In this document: positions 52,895 through 61,537 of the stretch, one piece after another | How the letters are laid out: the number at the start of each line of letters is the position of its first letter | Position numbering within the stretch: the first letter of the stretch is position 1 | NCBI GenBank assembly: GCA_029213195.1 | Contig: JARGNI010000002.1 | Coordinates: 124,001-188,000, forward strand | Source: Verrucomicrobiales bacterium | Lineage (GTDB): Bacteria; Verrucomicrobiota; Verrucomicrobiia; Verrucomicrobiales; DEV007 | Length of the DNA stretch: 64,000 bases | Direction: 5' to 3' | Made by a program: the position numbers and the translations under genes | The notes under the pieces: model-generated | Told to the model about the DNA's origin: nothing | Seen by the model: the letters and a program-made list of their open reading frames with translations, nothing else | Database searches by the model: none

Positions 52895-54301
52895 CTACCC
52901 GATCAGTTCCGGGATAACCTGCCCCCCGAATTGGGAGAGCTGCTTGTATCTTCCCCCGTGGAAATAGGTCAGCTTGTTGTCGTCTAGCCCCAGCAGTTGC
53001 AGGATCGTGCAATGAACATCACGGATCGGGTGAACGCATTCTACTGCCTCGGCTCCGATCTCATCGGTGGCTCCGACCACGGCTCCCTTTTTCACTCCGC
53101 CGCCCGCAAACAGCATCGTCATGGCATCGACATTGTGGCCTCGCCCGAGCGAGTAGACACCGCCTCTTCGGTTGTTGTCCGGGGTGCGTCCGAACTCACC
53201 CGTCCAGATGACAAGGGTGTCGTCGAGCATCCCCCTCTGCTTGAGATCCTTGATCAGGGCCGCCATCCCTTGGTCGACGCTGCGAATACGAGCAGAATGT
53301 CCTCGCTCGAGGTAATCGTGGCTATCCCACCCACCTGAAAAGATCTGGACGAACCGAACCCCTTTCTCGACGAGACGTCGAGCCAAGAGACATTGTTTCC
53401 CAAAGGTTTCCGTCTCTTTTTTCCCCATTCCATACATCTCCTTGATGTATTCGGGCTCGCTCTCGACATCGACGACTCCAGGGACTTCCATCTGCATGCG
53501 ATACGCGAGTTCGTAGTTCTCCATCCGAGCCGCAAGCGCTTCGTGCTGCGGATTCTCGGCGGCATGCTTCTGATTGAGAAAAGCCAGCTCGTCGAGAGCG
53601 CGTCGCTGATGCTCCCGACTCTTGAAAGACTGCGAATCGAGATCGAGAATAGGAGATCCCTCGGGTCGGAGTCGAGTTCCCTGGTAGTGCGCGGGAAGGA
53701 ATCCGTTGCTCCAGTTGCGGGAACCTCCCTGGGGAAGGGCCAACTCAGTCATCACGACATAGCCCGGCAGATTCTGGTTCACCGAACCCAGTCCATACGT
53801 CGCCCACGATCCGACCGCGGGATCGCCTCCGAGTCGGCTGCCCGTGTTCATGTGGAAGAGCGCCTCAGGATGATTCAGGGATTCGGCCTGGCACCCGCGA
53901 TAGTTGCATAGCTCGTCGGCCACCTCCGGGTCCGCCATGTGCACCCATTGATCGCTCATTTCCAGCCCCGCGTTGCCGACTTTTCTCGAACCAAAGGGGC
54001 TTCCGACATAGAATCGAAATCCGGTTGCGAGCCCCGCCGTCCGCTTCGACTCCTGTTTGTGCAACTCCTGCAGCTTCGGCTTGGGATCGAAAGTATCGAC
54101 CTGGCTCGGGCCTCCTTCCATGAAGAGCATGATGACATTCTTGGCCTTCGCAGGAAGCATCGGCTTCTTGACGGCCAGCGGAGATTCCGCGGCGAGCATG
54201 TCGGTCATGGCGACGCCACCAAGGGTGGCTCCGAGTCCGTAGATAAACTCTCTGCGTGAAGTGGCCGTAGAGATCGGTCGAGAACAGATAGGTGATTTCA
54301 T
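52895..54301 (-). CDS. DUF1501 family protein, exported
   Basis: A 468-residue protein of a sulfatase-like alkaline-phosphatase superfamily branch abundant in planctomycetes and verrucomicrobia; function unknown. The N-terminus has a Tat-type signal (TSRREFIYGLGATLGGVAMT). Family blocks are NVIMLFMEGGPSQVDTFDPK, MHGSR-free segment HMNTGSRLGGDPAVGSWATY and VIWTGEFGRTPDNNRRGG. It is last in a four-gene operon, 21 bases after the PSD1 gene, with which it nearly always pairs in these phyla. Confidence 0.92.
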   Translation of the reverse strand: MKSPICSRPISTATSRREFIYGLGATLGGVAMTDMLAAESPLAVKKPMLPAKAKNVIMLFMEGGPSQVDTFDPKPKLQELHKQESKRTAGLATGFRFYVGSPFGSRKVGNAGLEMSDQWVHMADPEVADELCNYRGCQAESLNHPEALFHMNTGSRLGGDPAVGSWATYGLGSVNQNLPGYVVMTELALPQGGSRNWSNGFLPAHYQGTRLRPEGSPILDLDSQSFKSREHQRRALDELAFLNQKHAAENPQHEALAARMENYELAYRMQMEVPGVVDVESEPEYIKEMYGMGKKETETFGKQCLLARRLVEKGVRFVQIFSGGWDSHDYLERGHSARIRSVDQGMAALIKDLKQRGMLDDTLVIWTGEFGRTPDNNRRGGVYSLGRGHNVDAMTMLFAGGGVKKGAVVGATDEIGAEAVECVHPIRDVHCTILQLLGLDDNKLTYFHGGRYKQLSQFGGQVIPELIG

Positions 54302-54322
54302 GATCGGGATAGAGGAAAAGGG

Positions 54323-57208
54323 TTAGTAGACGTAGACAAATTCGTTGGCGTTGAAGAGGAGGAGACAAAGGTCGGCCAGGGCTCGCGTCTCGGCATCGAC
54401 ATCCCTTGCCTTGAGGTCTGGCTGATAGTTGCGAAAGGCGGGAAGGATCTCCTCGTACTCAAAGGTATCTCCGGAAAACTCCTCGACGAGGGAACGCGTG
54501 ATCTCCGTCGGATAGACAGGAGCTTCGGGCTCAACCCCTCGGTGGTAATCCGTCATCTCCCTGACATACCTCCCGAGCCGTTTCTTTTCGATTCCATCAG
54601 GAGCACGCCCGAGGGTGCGCCGAAAGGCATTTCCGATCTGGGTTTCGAGATCGGTTGCCTCTTCGCGAAGACTCTTCGCAAAGGCGATGGAGCGGTCCGT
54701 GATCTGATCGCTGTTGAGAAGGGTAAACGCCTGGGGCGAAACCGCGGCGCTGTCTCGGACTTCGCACGAGTCGTTCGGGTTGGGCTGATTGAACAGCTCG
54801 AGGAACGGATCGGCCATCCCTCGAACCCGATATGCATAAATCGTTCGCCGATTCCGCCGCTCCGGAATCGGATCCGGCTGATAGGCAGGAGCCAGAGAGA
54901 ACTGAATCATGCGAGGCTGCAAGGCCACTTCCATGTTGATCTCGGGTTTGATCGGGAGCCCTCCTGCGTCCGTTTCCAACTCACCCGTGATCGCGAGCAG
55001 AGAGTCTCGGATCTCCTCCGCAGTCAGCCTCCGGGTGGGGAAATAGGCGAGCCACTGGTTCTCCGGATCTTCCGCGGCGAGATATTCTCTTCGTGGATGC
55101 TCCGCAGCCAACCGATAGGCTCGGGAGGTCATGATAAGACGATGCAGGCGCTTGAGAGTCCATCCGTTCTCCACGAAATCCGCTGCGAGCCAGTCGAGCA
55201 GTTCGGGATGCGTGGGCTTCTTCCCTTTCACTCCGAAGTTGTTGGGATTCCCCGCCAGCGCCTGGCCAAAATGCTGCTGCCACACTCGGTTGACGAAGGA
55301 TCTTGCGGTCAGGGGATTCTCGGGGTGAGCGATCCACTGAGCCAGGGCAAGACGCCGACCTTCGATCGCATCCGGAATCTGATAGGGATCGTCCTCGGAC
55401 GCACCCTGGACCGGAACTCCGAGTGCGCTGAGCACTCCGGGTGTCACGGCCTCCCCTTTCGCCTCGAGTGCTCCCCCCGTGAGGATGTGGCTCTCGGGTC
55501 GCCAGTTGATGTTCGGATTGCCCGACATGCGAAGCTTCCTTGCATTGAGGAACTTGGGATCCGGACCGTTGTAGACCGTTTGCGCGAGGGGCTCATAGCG
55601 ATCGAGACGGCGTTCCCAGATCCAGACATCCTGCTCTCTTACTTTCAGCTGCCCCTGCTCTTCCACGGAAAGTCCTACATGACGAGGGGGCTTGACGTGA
55701 TCGGGGAGTTCTTTGCGATCGGCATGGGAGACATAGTCGAGACCATTCTCCTGAAACCAGGCCCGTGCCGCTTTTTCCCGCTTGTTGGTCAACGTCTTGA
55801 CCTCGGCACGAGCGAAGTCCAGCAACTCCTTGCTCATCTCCCGACTTTCTTCAAACCCATCGCGATTTTCTTCGGGAAGAAACGGAACAGCACGCTCTGC
55901 CATCTGGGTGCCCGCAAAGGCAGCGTAGAATCGATAGTAGTCCCGGGTCGGAAGAGGATCGAACTTGTGGTCGTGGCACTTGAAGCACCGCATTGTCGTG
56001 GAAAGAAAGGTCTGCCCGACGGAGTTGACGACATCATCGAGATAGAGCTGGCGAGCTTCCTCGCGCTTGACCATGGCTGGATCCCAGGGCCCCATCCGGA
56101 GAAACCCGGTGGCGATGATCTTCTCCGCCTCTTCGGGAAGGTAATTCCCTTCCTGTCTGCCTTTCACATAAGCTTGGTAGTCGCCCTGCAAGCGCTCCCT
56201 CAGGGAACGGTCAACCAACTCGTCACCAGCCAGTTGCTCGAGGACAAACTCGTCGTAGGGCTTGTCTTCGTTGAACGCTCGGATCACATAGTCGCGATAT
56301 CGCCAAGCATTCGAACGTTCGTAGTCGTTCGACATTCCTCCCGTATCCGCATACCTCGCTACATCCAACCAGTGCTGAGCCCAACGCTCCCCATAACGAG
56401 GACTGACGAGGAGTCGATCGATCAGTTCGGACCAGGCAGCCTCCGAATTTTTCTCCCAACTCTTTTGAAAATGATCGATCTCTTCCGCTGTCGGCGGAAG
56501 CCCCGTCAAGTCGCGCGTGGCTCGGCGAATCAAGGTCCCCGGACTGGCTTGGGCAGCCGGCTTCACACCCGATTCCGCCCACTTTGCTTCGAGGAACGCA
56601 TCGACGGGATTCGATGAAACAGGGTGAGATCCATCATTCAACACGGTTGGATTCGGCTGAGGAACATCAGGACGAACCAACTTCTGGAACGCCCAGAGAT
56701 CCTCGGGATTGTATCTCCGATAGGTCCATTCGTCTCCCAGTCCTCCGCTGGTCTGAACGATCATCCCTTCCTCGGTCACCGCCTCTTCGGCCGCTGCCTT
56801 TCGGATCGCGAGCTGTACAGACTCCTCGGGCCAGGCGACACCGTCCTCGATCCATTTCTCCAAATCCGCAATTTGCTCCTTGGTGAGGCGATCGTTCTCC
56901 TTCGGAGGCATCTCCCAATCCGGGTCCGCCCACTTCACGGTCTCGATGAGAAAACTCTTCTTCGCGTCTCCAGGCACCAGCACCTCATCGCCCCATTCCT
57001 CTCCGCCTCGAATCAAGTCTTCCCGGGTCAGCATGTTGAGCCCGCCCTTGATCTTCTCGGCGTCGTCTCCATGACAGCCATTGCACTTCTCGGAAAGCAG
57101 GGGCTGCACTTTCAAGGTAAAGTGTCGGTCTTCCTCGCGGAACTCATCCGCGAGAATGCTCGTGCAAGACAGAATGAGCCCGTAGGAAAATAGCGTTTTG
57201 AATTTCAT
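54323..57208 (-). CDS. PSD1 / planctomycete cytochrome C, DUF1549 and DUF1553 protein
   Basis: A 961-residue exported protein. A signal peptide (residues 1-20) leads into a planctomycete cytochrome-C-like domain with one heme site CNGCHG near residue 43. DUF1549 follows from about 195 (DAFLEAKWAESGVKPAAQAS, RYGERWAQHWLDVARYADTG), then CFKCHDHKFDPLPTRDYYRF, another CxxCH site. DUF1553 fills the C-terminal third (RRLTAEEIRDSLLAITGELE, FDQPNP-like LFNQPNPNDSCEVRDS). It is believed to act in the periplasm with DUF1501, perhaps in sugar or sulfated-polymer breakdown; the reaction is unknown. Confidence 0.94.
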   Translation of the reverse strand: MKFKTLFSYGLILSCTSILADEFREEDRHFTLKVQPLLSEKCNGCHGDDAEKIKGGLNMLTREDLIRGGEEWGDEVLVPGDAKKSFLIETVKWADPDWEMPPKENDRLTKEQIADLEKWIEDGVAWPEESVQLAIRKAAAEEAVTEEGMIVQTSGGLGDEWTYRRYNPEDLWAFQKLVRPDVPQPNPTVLNDGSHPVSSNPVDAFLEAKWAESGVKPAAQASPGTLIRRATRDLTGLPPTAEEIDHFQKSWEKNSEAAWSELIDRLLVSPRYGERWAQHWLDVARYADTGGMSNDYERSNAWRYRDYVIRAFNEDKPYDEFVLEQLAGDELVDRSLRERLQGDYQAYVKGRQEGNYLPEEAEKIIATGFLRMGPWDPAMVKREEARQLYLDDVVNSVGQTFLSTTMRCFKCHDHKFDPLPTRDYYRFYAAFAGTQMAERAVPFLPEENRDGFEESREMSKELLDFARAEVKTLTNKREKAARAWFQENGLDYVSHADRKELPDHVKPPRHVGLSVEEQGQLKVREQDVWIWERRLDRYEPLAQTVYNGPDPKFLNARKLRMSGNPNINWRPESHILTGGALEAKGEAVTPGVLSALGVPVQGASEDDPYQIPDAIEGRRLALAQWIAHPENPLTARSFVNRVWQQHFGQALAGNPNNFGVKGKKPTHPELLDWLAADFVENGWTLKRLHRLIMTSRAYRLAAEHPRREYLAAEDPENQWLAYFPTRRLTAEEIRDSLLAITGELETDAGGLPIKPEINMEVALQPRMIQFSLAPAYQPDPIPERRNRRTIYAYRVRGMADPFLELFNQPNPNDSCEVRDSAAVSPQAFTLLNSDQITDRSIAFAKSLREEATDLETQIGNAFRRTLGRAPDGIEKKRLGRYVREMTDYHRGVEPEAPVYPTEITRSLVEEFSGDTFEYEEILPAFRNYQPDLKARDVDAETRALADLCLLLFNANEFVYVY

Positions 57209-57214
57209 GGTTCG

Positions 57215-58795
57215 TCAGGGTTTTCCTTTTTCGTAAAGTTGTTGAATTTCGTCAGCCAAAAGGGGTTCAGAAAAGAGAATCATTTCATCCATCTTCCCAT
57301 TGAGATTGCGGATCGCGAACTCCGGGGTCTCTCGGTATCTTGGCTCGCTCCAGTTTCCGATCGAAGCCGGACCGATCCTCACCTCGGCGGGCGCCAGCTC
57401 TTGGGGAATCGTCTCTTCACTCACCTTCGTCCCGTTCATGTAGTGTGAAACGATTTTGGATTCTCCATCGAAGACCGTGGCAATCTGCATCCAGTGCCCG
57501 ATCCGCGAGGGATTCCAGATCGATGGCGAATAGACATTGTATTTGTCTGGCCCCTTCTCCCCCTCCTTCGCCTTCACCGAAAAGAAGATACGACCATCTC
57601 GCATCAGCTGCCAATGGGGCTCGAACTGCTCGTGACCATCCGTCAGGAAGAGGGAATTGAACTGCCGGTCGAGGCTGTCGATCTTCACCCAGCAAACGAG
57701 AGTGAGCGAGGAAAAAGCCCCGGGGATGTCGACCCGGACCCGACTCCCGGTAGGAGAGAAATCCAATGCCCTCGAACGCTCTCCCCAACGATCTTCCACT
57801 TTCTGCGAACGGATAATCTCTCCACCAGCCTGCTTTCCGGAGCGCTCTTTCATCATCGAACCGGGATTCCCCTCGTTTCCCAGGAGATACCAGGCGATGA
57901 CGCGTTCGTCCTTCAACCAGGATTCCCTTGCCCTTTCCCAAGCCTCGCGGCGTTGGGCTGAGCGCTGAGAAAGCTTCGCCTCTACCTGGCTCATCGAATC
58001 TCCCTCCCTCTCGATCACCTGCCATTCTCCAGCCGCGTCGAGCCGAAGCCCGGTGCCCGCCATGACACGTCTCGGCTCCTCGAGATCGCGATCCCATTCC
58101 ACCTGCCCGGAAAGGACCTCGACCAGCTCCGAATCTCGACTGACCTCGACGAAAAACTCGGGCCCCGCCTTCGTGAGGGTTCCCGACGGAAGCTCCACCG
58201 AAACCTTCGTGACCGACTCGGGAACGCGAATCCACCCTCGTCCGGAGGAGAGACGAAATTGCAAATCCGAGAGAACTTCAAAAGAAACAGGGCCTGACAA
58301 GACCACCTCGACCCCGTTGAAGAATTCCAACTTGGCGGTGCCAGATCGAAGGTCGAGCAGCCCTGCCTCGACCAAATCGCCTTCCTTCAACCGGGATTGA
58401 CCTCCCCACTCGATCTCCGACTCCGAAGCGAGAACCCCAAACCCAAAGACGACGGGTTCGTCAACGATTTCCGCCGCTTGAGACTCTTGTCCGACCTTCC
58501 ACCCGACGAATCCCACCAGAATCATGAGGAGAGTCAGCGCGGTCAAAACGAGACGATCGAGAGGAACCCTCCGAGGGACACCGGATCGAGTTCCTACGGG
58601 ATCTTCTCCGAGGACATTGGAAGCGGTTTCGTTCGCCTCGAGATGCAGTCCTGTATCCAGTTTCTGCCGCTCGTAGTAGGCCTTCCGAGCCTCTTCACTG
58701 ACGATCATCTCCGCCTCGAGACGCAGGAAATCCGCCTCGGACAACTCTCCATCGAGGAGATCATCGATGAGCTGAGATCTTTCCGAAGCCTTCAT
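57215..58795 (-). CDS. FecR-like anti-sigma regulator with LamG domain
   Basis: A 526-residue single-pass membrane protein. The short cytoplasmic N-terminus (SQLIDDLLDGELSEADFLRL) resembles anti-sigma domains of this group. The membrane helix is at about 82-104 (LVLTALTLLMILVGFVGWKV). A FecR-like beta domain (about 120-240, AKLEFFNGVEVVLSGPVSFE) and a LamG concanavalin-like domain (about 355-510, LTLVCWVKIDSLDRQFN) would be periplasmic and could sense a ligand. The ATG overlaps the upstream sigma stop in ATGA. Known genomic pairs of this type control the downstream PSD1/DUF1501 genes. Confidence 0.87.
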   Translation of the reverse strand: MKASERSQLIDDLLDGELSEADFLRLEAEMIVSEEARKAYYERQKLDTGLHLEANETASNVLGEDPVGTRSGVPRRVPLDRLVLTALTLLMILVGFVGWKVGQESQAAEIVDEPVVFGFGVLASESEIEWGGQSRLKEGDLVEAGLLDLRSGTAKLEFFNGVEVVLSGPVSFEVLSDLQFRLSSGRGWIRVPESVTKVSVELPSGTLTKAGPEFFVEVSRDSELVEVLSGQVEWDRDLEEPRRVMAGTGLRLDAAGEWQVIEREGDSMSQVEAKLSQRSAQRREAWERARESWLKDERVIAWYLLGNEGNPGSMMKERSGKQAGGEIIRSQKVEDRWGERSRALDFSPTGSRVRVDIPGAFSSLTLVCWVKIDSLDRQFNSLFLTDGHEQFEPHWQLMRDGRIFFSVKAKEGEKGPDKYNVYSPSIWNPSRIGHWMQIATVFDGESKIVSHYMNGTKVSEETIPQELAPAEVRIGPASIGNWSEPRYRETPEFAIRNLNGKMDEMILFSEPLLADEIQQLYEKGKP

Positions 58796-59331
58796 GCCTT
58801 CACCTCCGATTCCTGGCTCTGTTTCTCGATGCACTGCGCAAGGATATTGCGCAGCCGGTGGAGGCTGACTTTCACCCCGCCGGCGCTGCGCCCGATCTTC
58901 GCCGCGTAGTCACGAAGGGAAGTGGATTCGAAATAGCGATGAAAGAGCAACTCTCGATCGGATGCCTTCAATTTTTGCAGACAGGTCCTCAGGGCTTCTC
59001 TCCGTCCCTCGAGATCATCCGTCTCGCGAGAAAGTTCTTCCGATAGGATGCCATCCAGTTCATCACTGAACTGCAACCGGGCATCCCGGGCCTCCTTCTT
59101 CCGAAAGTTCAGAACCTCGTATCGGGCAATCTGGAAAGCCCACGCCTTGAAATTCGTGCCGATCTCGAAATCGCTCCGCTTCTCCCAGATCTTCAGATTG
59201 GTCTGCTGAGCCACGTCCGACGCCTTCGAATCGCCCGGGAGCAGAGAGCGAACGTAAAAAAGAATCGCCGACTGATGAGTCGTGAGCAGGGCCACGAACT
59301 CGCTGTCAGGATCTGGGGGCAATGACGACAT
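58792..59331 (-). CDS. ECF sigma factor of the Rhodopirellula/Verrucomicrobium family
   Basis: A 179-residue ECF factor (the TIGR02989-type group as I recall it). Region 2: LLTTHQSAILFYVRSLLPGD, ASDVAQQTNLKIWEKRSDF, FKAWAFQIARYEVLNFRKKE, about 12-85. Region 4: ELLFHRYFESTSLRDYAAKI then GRSAGGVKVSLHRLRNILAQ, about 120-168. It heads the operon with FecR-LamG, PSD1 and DUF1501 genes and is translationally coupled to the next gene, indicating that these are its regulators and targets. Confidence 0.94.
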   Translation of the reverse strand: MSSLPPDPDSEFVALLTTHQSAILFYVRSLLPGDSKASDVAQQTNLKIWEKRSDFEIGTNFKAWAFQIARYEVLNFRKKEARDARLQFSDELDGILSEELSRETDDLEGRREALRTCLQKLKASDRELLFHRYFESTSLRDYAAKIGRSAGGVKVSLHRLRNILAQCIEKQSQESEVKA

Positions 59332-59495
59332 GGGGATTTACCTGCAAATGCCGTTCCGCCAGGAAAGGTTAACGCCTTTTTTGATTTTTTTCCCGCAGGA
59401 CAAGAGGCCGCCTACTTTACGGGGAAGTGAACCGTCGTCACCAACTCCTCGCGATCGGACTCGTAGATCTCGAAGGGATGAATTCAATGCCGGAT

Positions 59496-60563
59496 CTACT
59501 CGACCGGCATGTCGCTCGCGCGAAGCACGGTCTCCTGCACGGCGAGGTCATGAGCGGAAGGATAACGATTCTCCTGCTCCCCTCGGACCGTCGCCGCGAG
59601 GTCGGCCGCATCGCCGACATAGCGAGCATAGGGGGGATCGAAGGAGATGGTCTGTCGCCCTTTCTTGAATTCCCGACCGCCCGGGAAACTTCGTGCTTGG
59701 CTCAGAGAAAGCTCCATCACGGGGCGATCGAGGGGTTGAATGTGACAAGTGCCCTCCGTTCCACAGACCGTGAAATGCCGCCTTGAAAAGCCTTCGACCT
59801 CGAGAGCCGTCGAGCGGACCGTTGCGGTGGCGGTGGGATACTCCAACACCGCGAGCATGTTGTCGACGAGCGTATCGTCGGCATCGACGAGGGTGCGCCG
59901 AGGGTGGGACTGCACTTTCTCCGGAGCTCCCAGCACCCCCACCGTCAGGTCGATGATATGACATCCCAGCTCGAACATCGTCCCTCCATCGAACTCGTCG
60001 ATGACCTGGCGGGAGGCCGACGGCATCACCTTCGACATGACCGCGTGTGTCTCGAATACCTGTCCCAGCCATCCCTCGTCGAGGATCTGGTGCAGGAGTT
60101 GGATCGCCGGGTTGAAACGATACATGTATCCCATCTGGACTACGAGTCCCTTGGCATCCGCCCGTTGCAGCAACTCGCGGTATTCGGAGAAGGAAGTCCC
60201 CGCGGGCTTGTCGAGATGAACGTGAAAACCAGCATCCACCGCGACCCTGGCATATCTCAAGAGATCACGAACCTCAGTTTCAATTCCCACCACCTTCAAG
60301 CCGGGGCTCTGAAGTCCCTCATCGAGAGAAAGAAACGGCAGATCCTGATATTCCTTTTTCTTCTTCGCTGCTTCCCGCAGTTTTTCATCCTCTTCCACCA
60401 CACCGATCACTTCCCAGTCCTCGCTGGCCCGATACACCCCGATCTTGTTGGCATGGGGATGCCCCACCCCGATCTGGAGATAGGGAAGTTTCTTTTTCGT
60501 TGCGCCAGAAGCGAGCAAAGGACTTGTGGCCGCAGCCGCGAGAAGGGTTCGTCGAGTGATCAT
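59496..60563 (-). CDS. Exported Gfo/Idh/MocA family oxidoreductase
   Basis: A 355-residue NAD(P)-binding oxidoreductase. A twin-arginine-like start (MITRRTLLAAAATSPLLASG) is followed by the nucleotide fold (YLQIGVGHPHANKIGVY, unusually GVGHPH instead of the usual GxGxxG), EKPA-like HVHLDKPAGTSFSEY and MGYMYRFNPAIQLLHQIL. The C-terminal domain holds MFELGCHIIDLTVGVLGAPE. Only the second Gly pattern departs from the family, as also seen in other planctomycete/verrucomicrobial members. ATG 60563 fixes the signal. The substrate is unknown. It is divergent from the SDR gene. Confidence 0.87.
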   Translation of the reverse strand: MITRRTLLAAAATSPLLASGATKKKLPYLQIGVGHPHANKIGVYRASEDWEVIGVVEEDEKLREAAKKKKEYQDLPFLSLDEGLQSPGLKVVGIETEVRDLLRYARVAVDAGFHVHLDKPAGTSFSEYRELLQRADAKGLVVQMGYMYRFNPAIQLLHQILDEGWLGQVFETHAVMSKVMPSASRQVIDEFDGGTMFELGCHIIDLTVGVLGAPEKVQSHPRRTLVDADDTLVDNMLAVLEYPTATATVRSTALEVEGFSRRHFTVCGTEGTCHIQPLDRPVMELSLSQARSFPGGREFKKGRQTISFDPPYARYVGDAADLAATVRGEQENRYPSAHDLAVQETVLRASDMPVE

Positions 60564-60775
60564 AGGGATTGCTAAAAGAATGGGCCAAGTCAGCGCCGCC
60601 AAGCCGCTTCTTCCCTGGGAAATTGAGGCGGGTGACAGCGACGGACAGTGTCGCGGATGCTACCAGATTTCGATCTCTTCCCAAGGACGAATCAACCGCG
60701 ATTTCGTAGGACCCTTTCATCTCTTTCCTCCACGAATCACTTCGCAAGCCCGGGGTCTTCTGTCATACTTCGCGC

Positions 60776-61537
60776 ATGGATGAGCTTCGTTTTCAAGATC
60801 AGGTCGCGATTGTCACCGGCGGTGGAGATGGCATCGGCAAATCGGTGGCCACCCGATTGGCCGAAGAAGGAGCCAACGTAACGCTATTCGACATCAGTGT
60901 GGACAGAGCCGAGTCGGTCGCCGGAGAACTCGCCGAGTCGGGACTGCGTTGCGAGGTCGAGATCGTCGATGTCTCCGATGAGGAATCTGTCCGAGCGGGA
61001 ATCGAGGCCGTCGCAGGACGGAACGAAGGGAAACTCGACATCGTCGTACACTGCGCCGGAATTGTGGGACCGAACGCGACCAGGATCACGGAAGTATCGG
61101 TGGAAGATTTTGATCGCACCCAGGCAGTGAACCTGCGGGGCACCTTCCTGATGACCAAGTATTCGCTCCAAGTCATGGAGAAACAGGACTACGGCCGCAT
61201 CCTCAATTTTGCCTCCATAGCCGGGAAAGAGGGGAACGCCGGCATGAGCCCCTATTCCTCTTCCAAGGCCGGTGTCATTGGGCTGGTAAAGTCGGCCGGC
61301 AAGGAGTTCGCGGAGACCGGAATCACCGTGAATGCCATCGCCCCCGCCGTGATTCGTACCCCTATGGTCGAGGGCGTGCATCCCGACCAGGTCAAATACA
61401 TGACCGACAAGATTCCAATGAAACGCTGTGGCACCCTTGAAGAAATCGCGTCGCTGAGTTGCTGGATCGTTTCTCCCGAAGCCTCGTTCTGCACCGCCTT
61501 CACCTTCGACCTTTCGGGGGGACGTGCCGTCTACTGA
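60776..61537 (+). CDS. Short-chain dehydrogenase/reductase
   Basis: A 253-residue classical SDR, cytoplasmic, NAD(P)-dependent. Cofactor motif: VAIVTGGGDGIGKSVATRLA (TGxxxGxG); then VHCAGIVGPN (NAG replaced by CAG), catalytic Ser in ILNFASIAGKEG and the pair PYSSSKAGVIGLVKSAGKEF (YxxxK). The end ASFCTAFTFDLSGGRAVY is typical. The substrate cannot be read from the sequence; it resembles 3-oxoacyl or sugar-alcohol dehydrogenases. Its stop overlaps the convergent sulfatase stop by seven bases. Confidence 0.93.
   Translation: MDELRFQDQVAIVTGGGDGIGKSVATRLAEEGANVTLFDISVDRAESVAGELAESGLRCEVEIVDVSDEESVRAGIEAVAGRNEGKLDIVVHCAGIVGPNATRITEVSVEDFDRTQAVNLRGTFLMTKYSLQVMEKQDYGRILNFASIAGKEGNAGMSPYSSSKAGVIGLVKSAGKEFAETGITVNAIAPAVIRTPMVEGVHPDQVKYMTDKIPMKRCGTLEEIASLSCWIVSPEASFCTAFTFDLSGGRAVY

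Noticed and set aside
54542-56617. 691-residue ORF antisense to the PSD1 gene
   Set aside because: The minus strand carries clear DUF1549/DUF1553 and CxxCH motifs; the plus-strand frame shows no family pattern.
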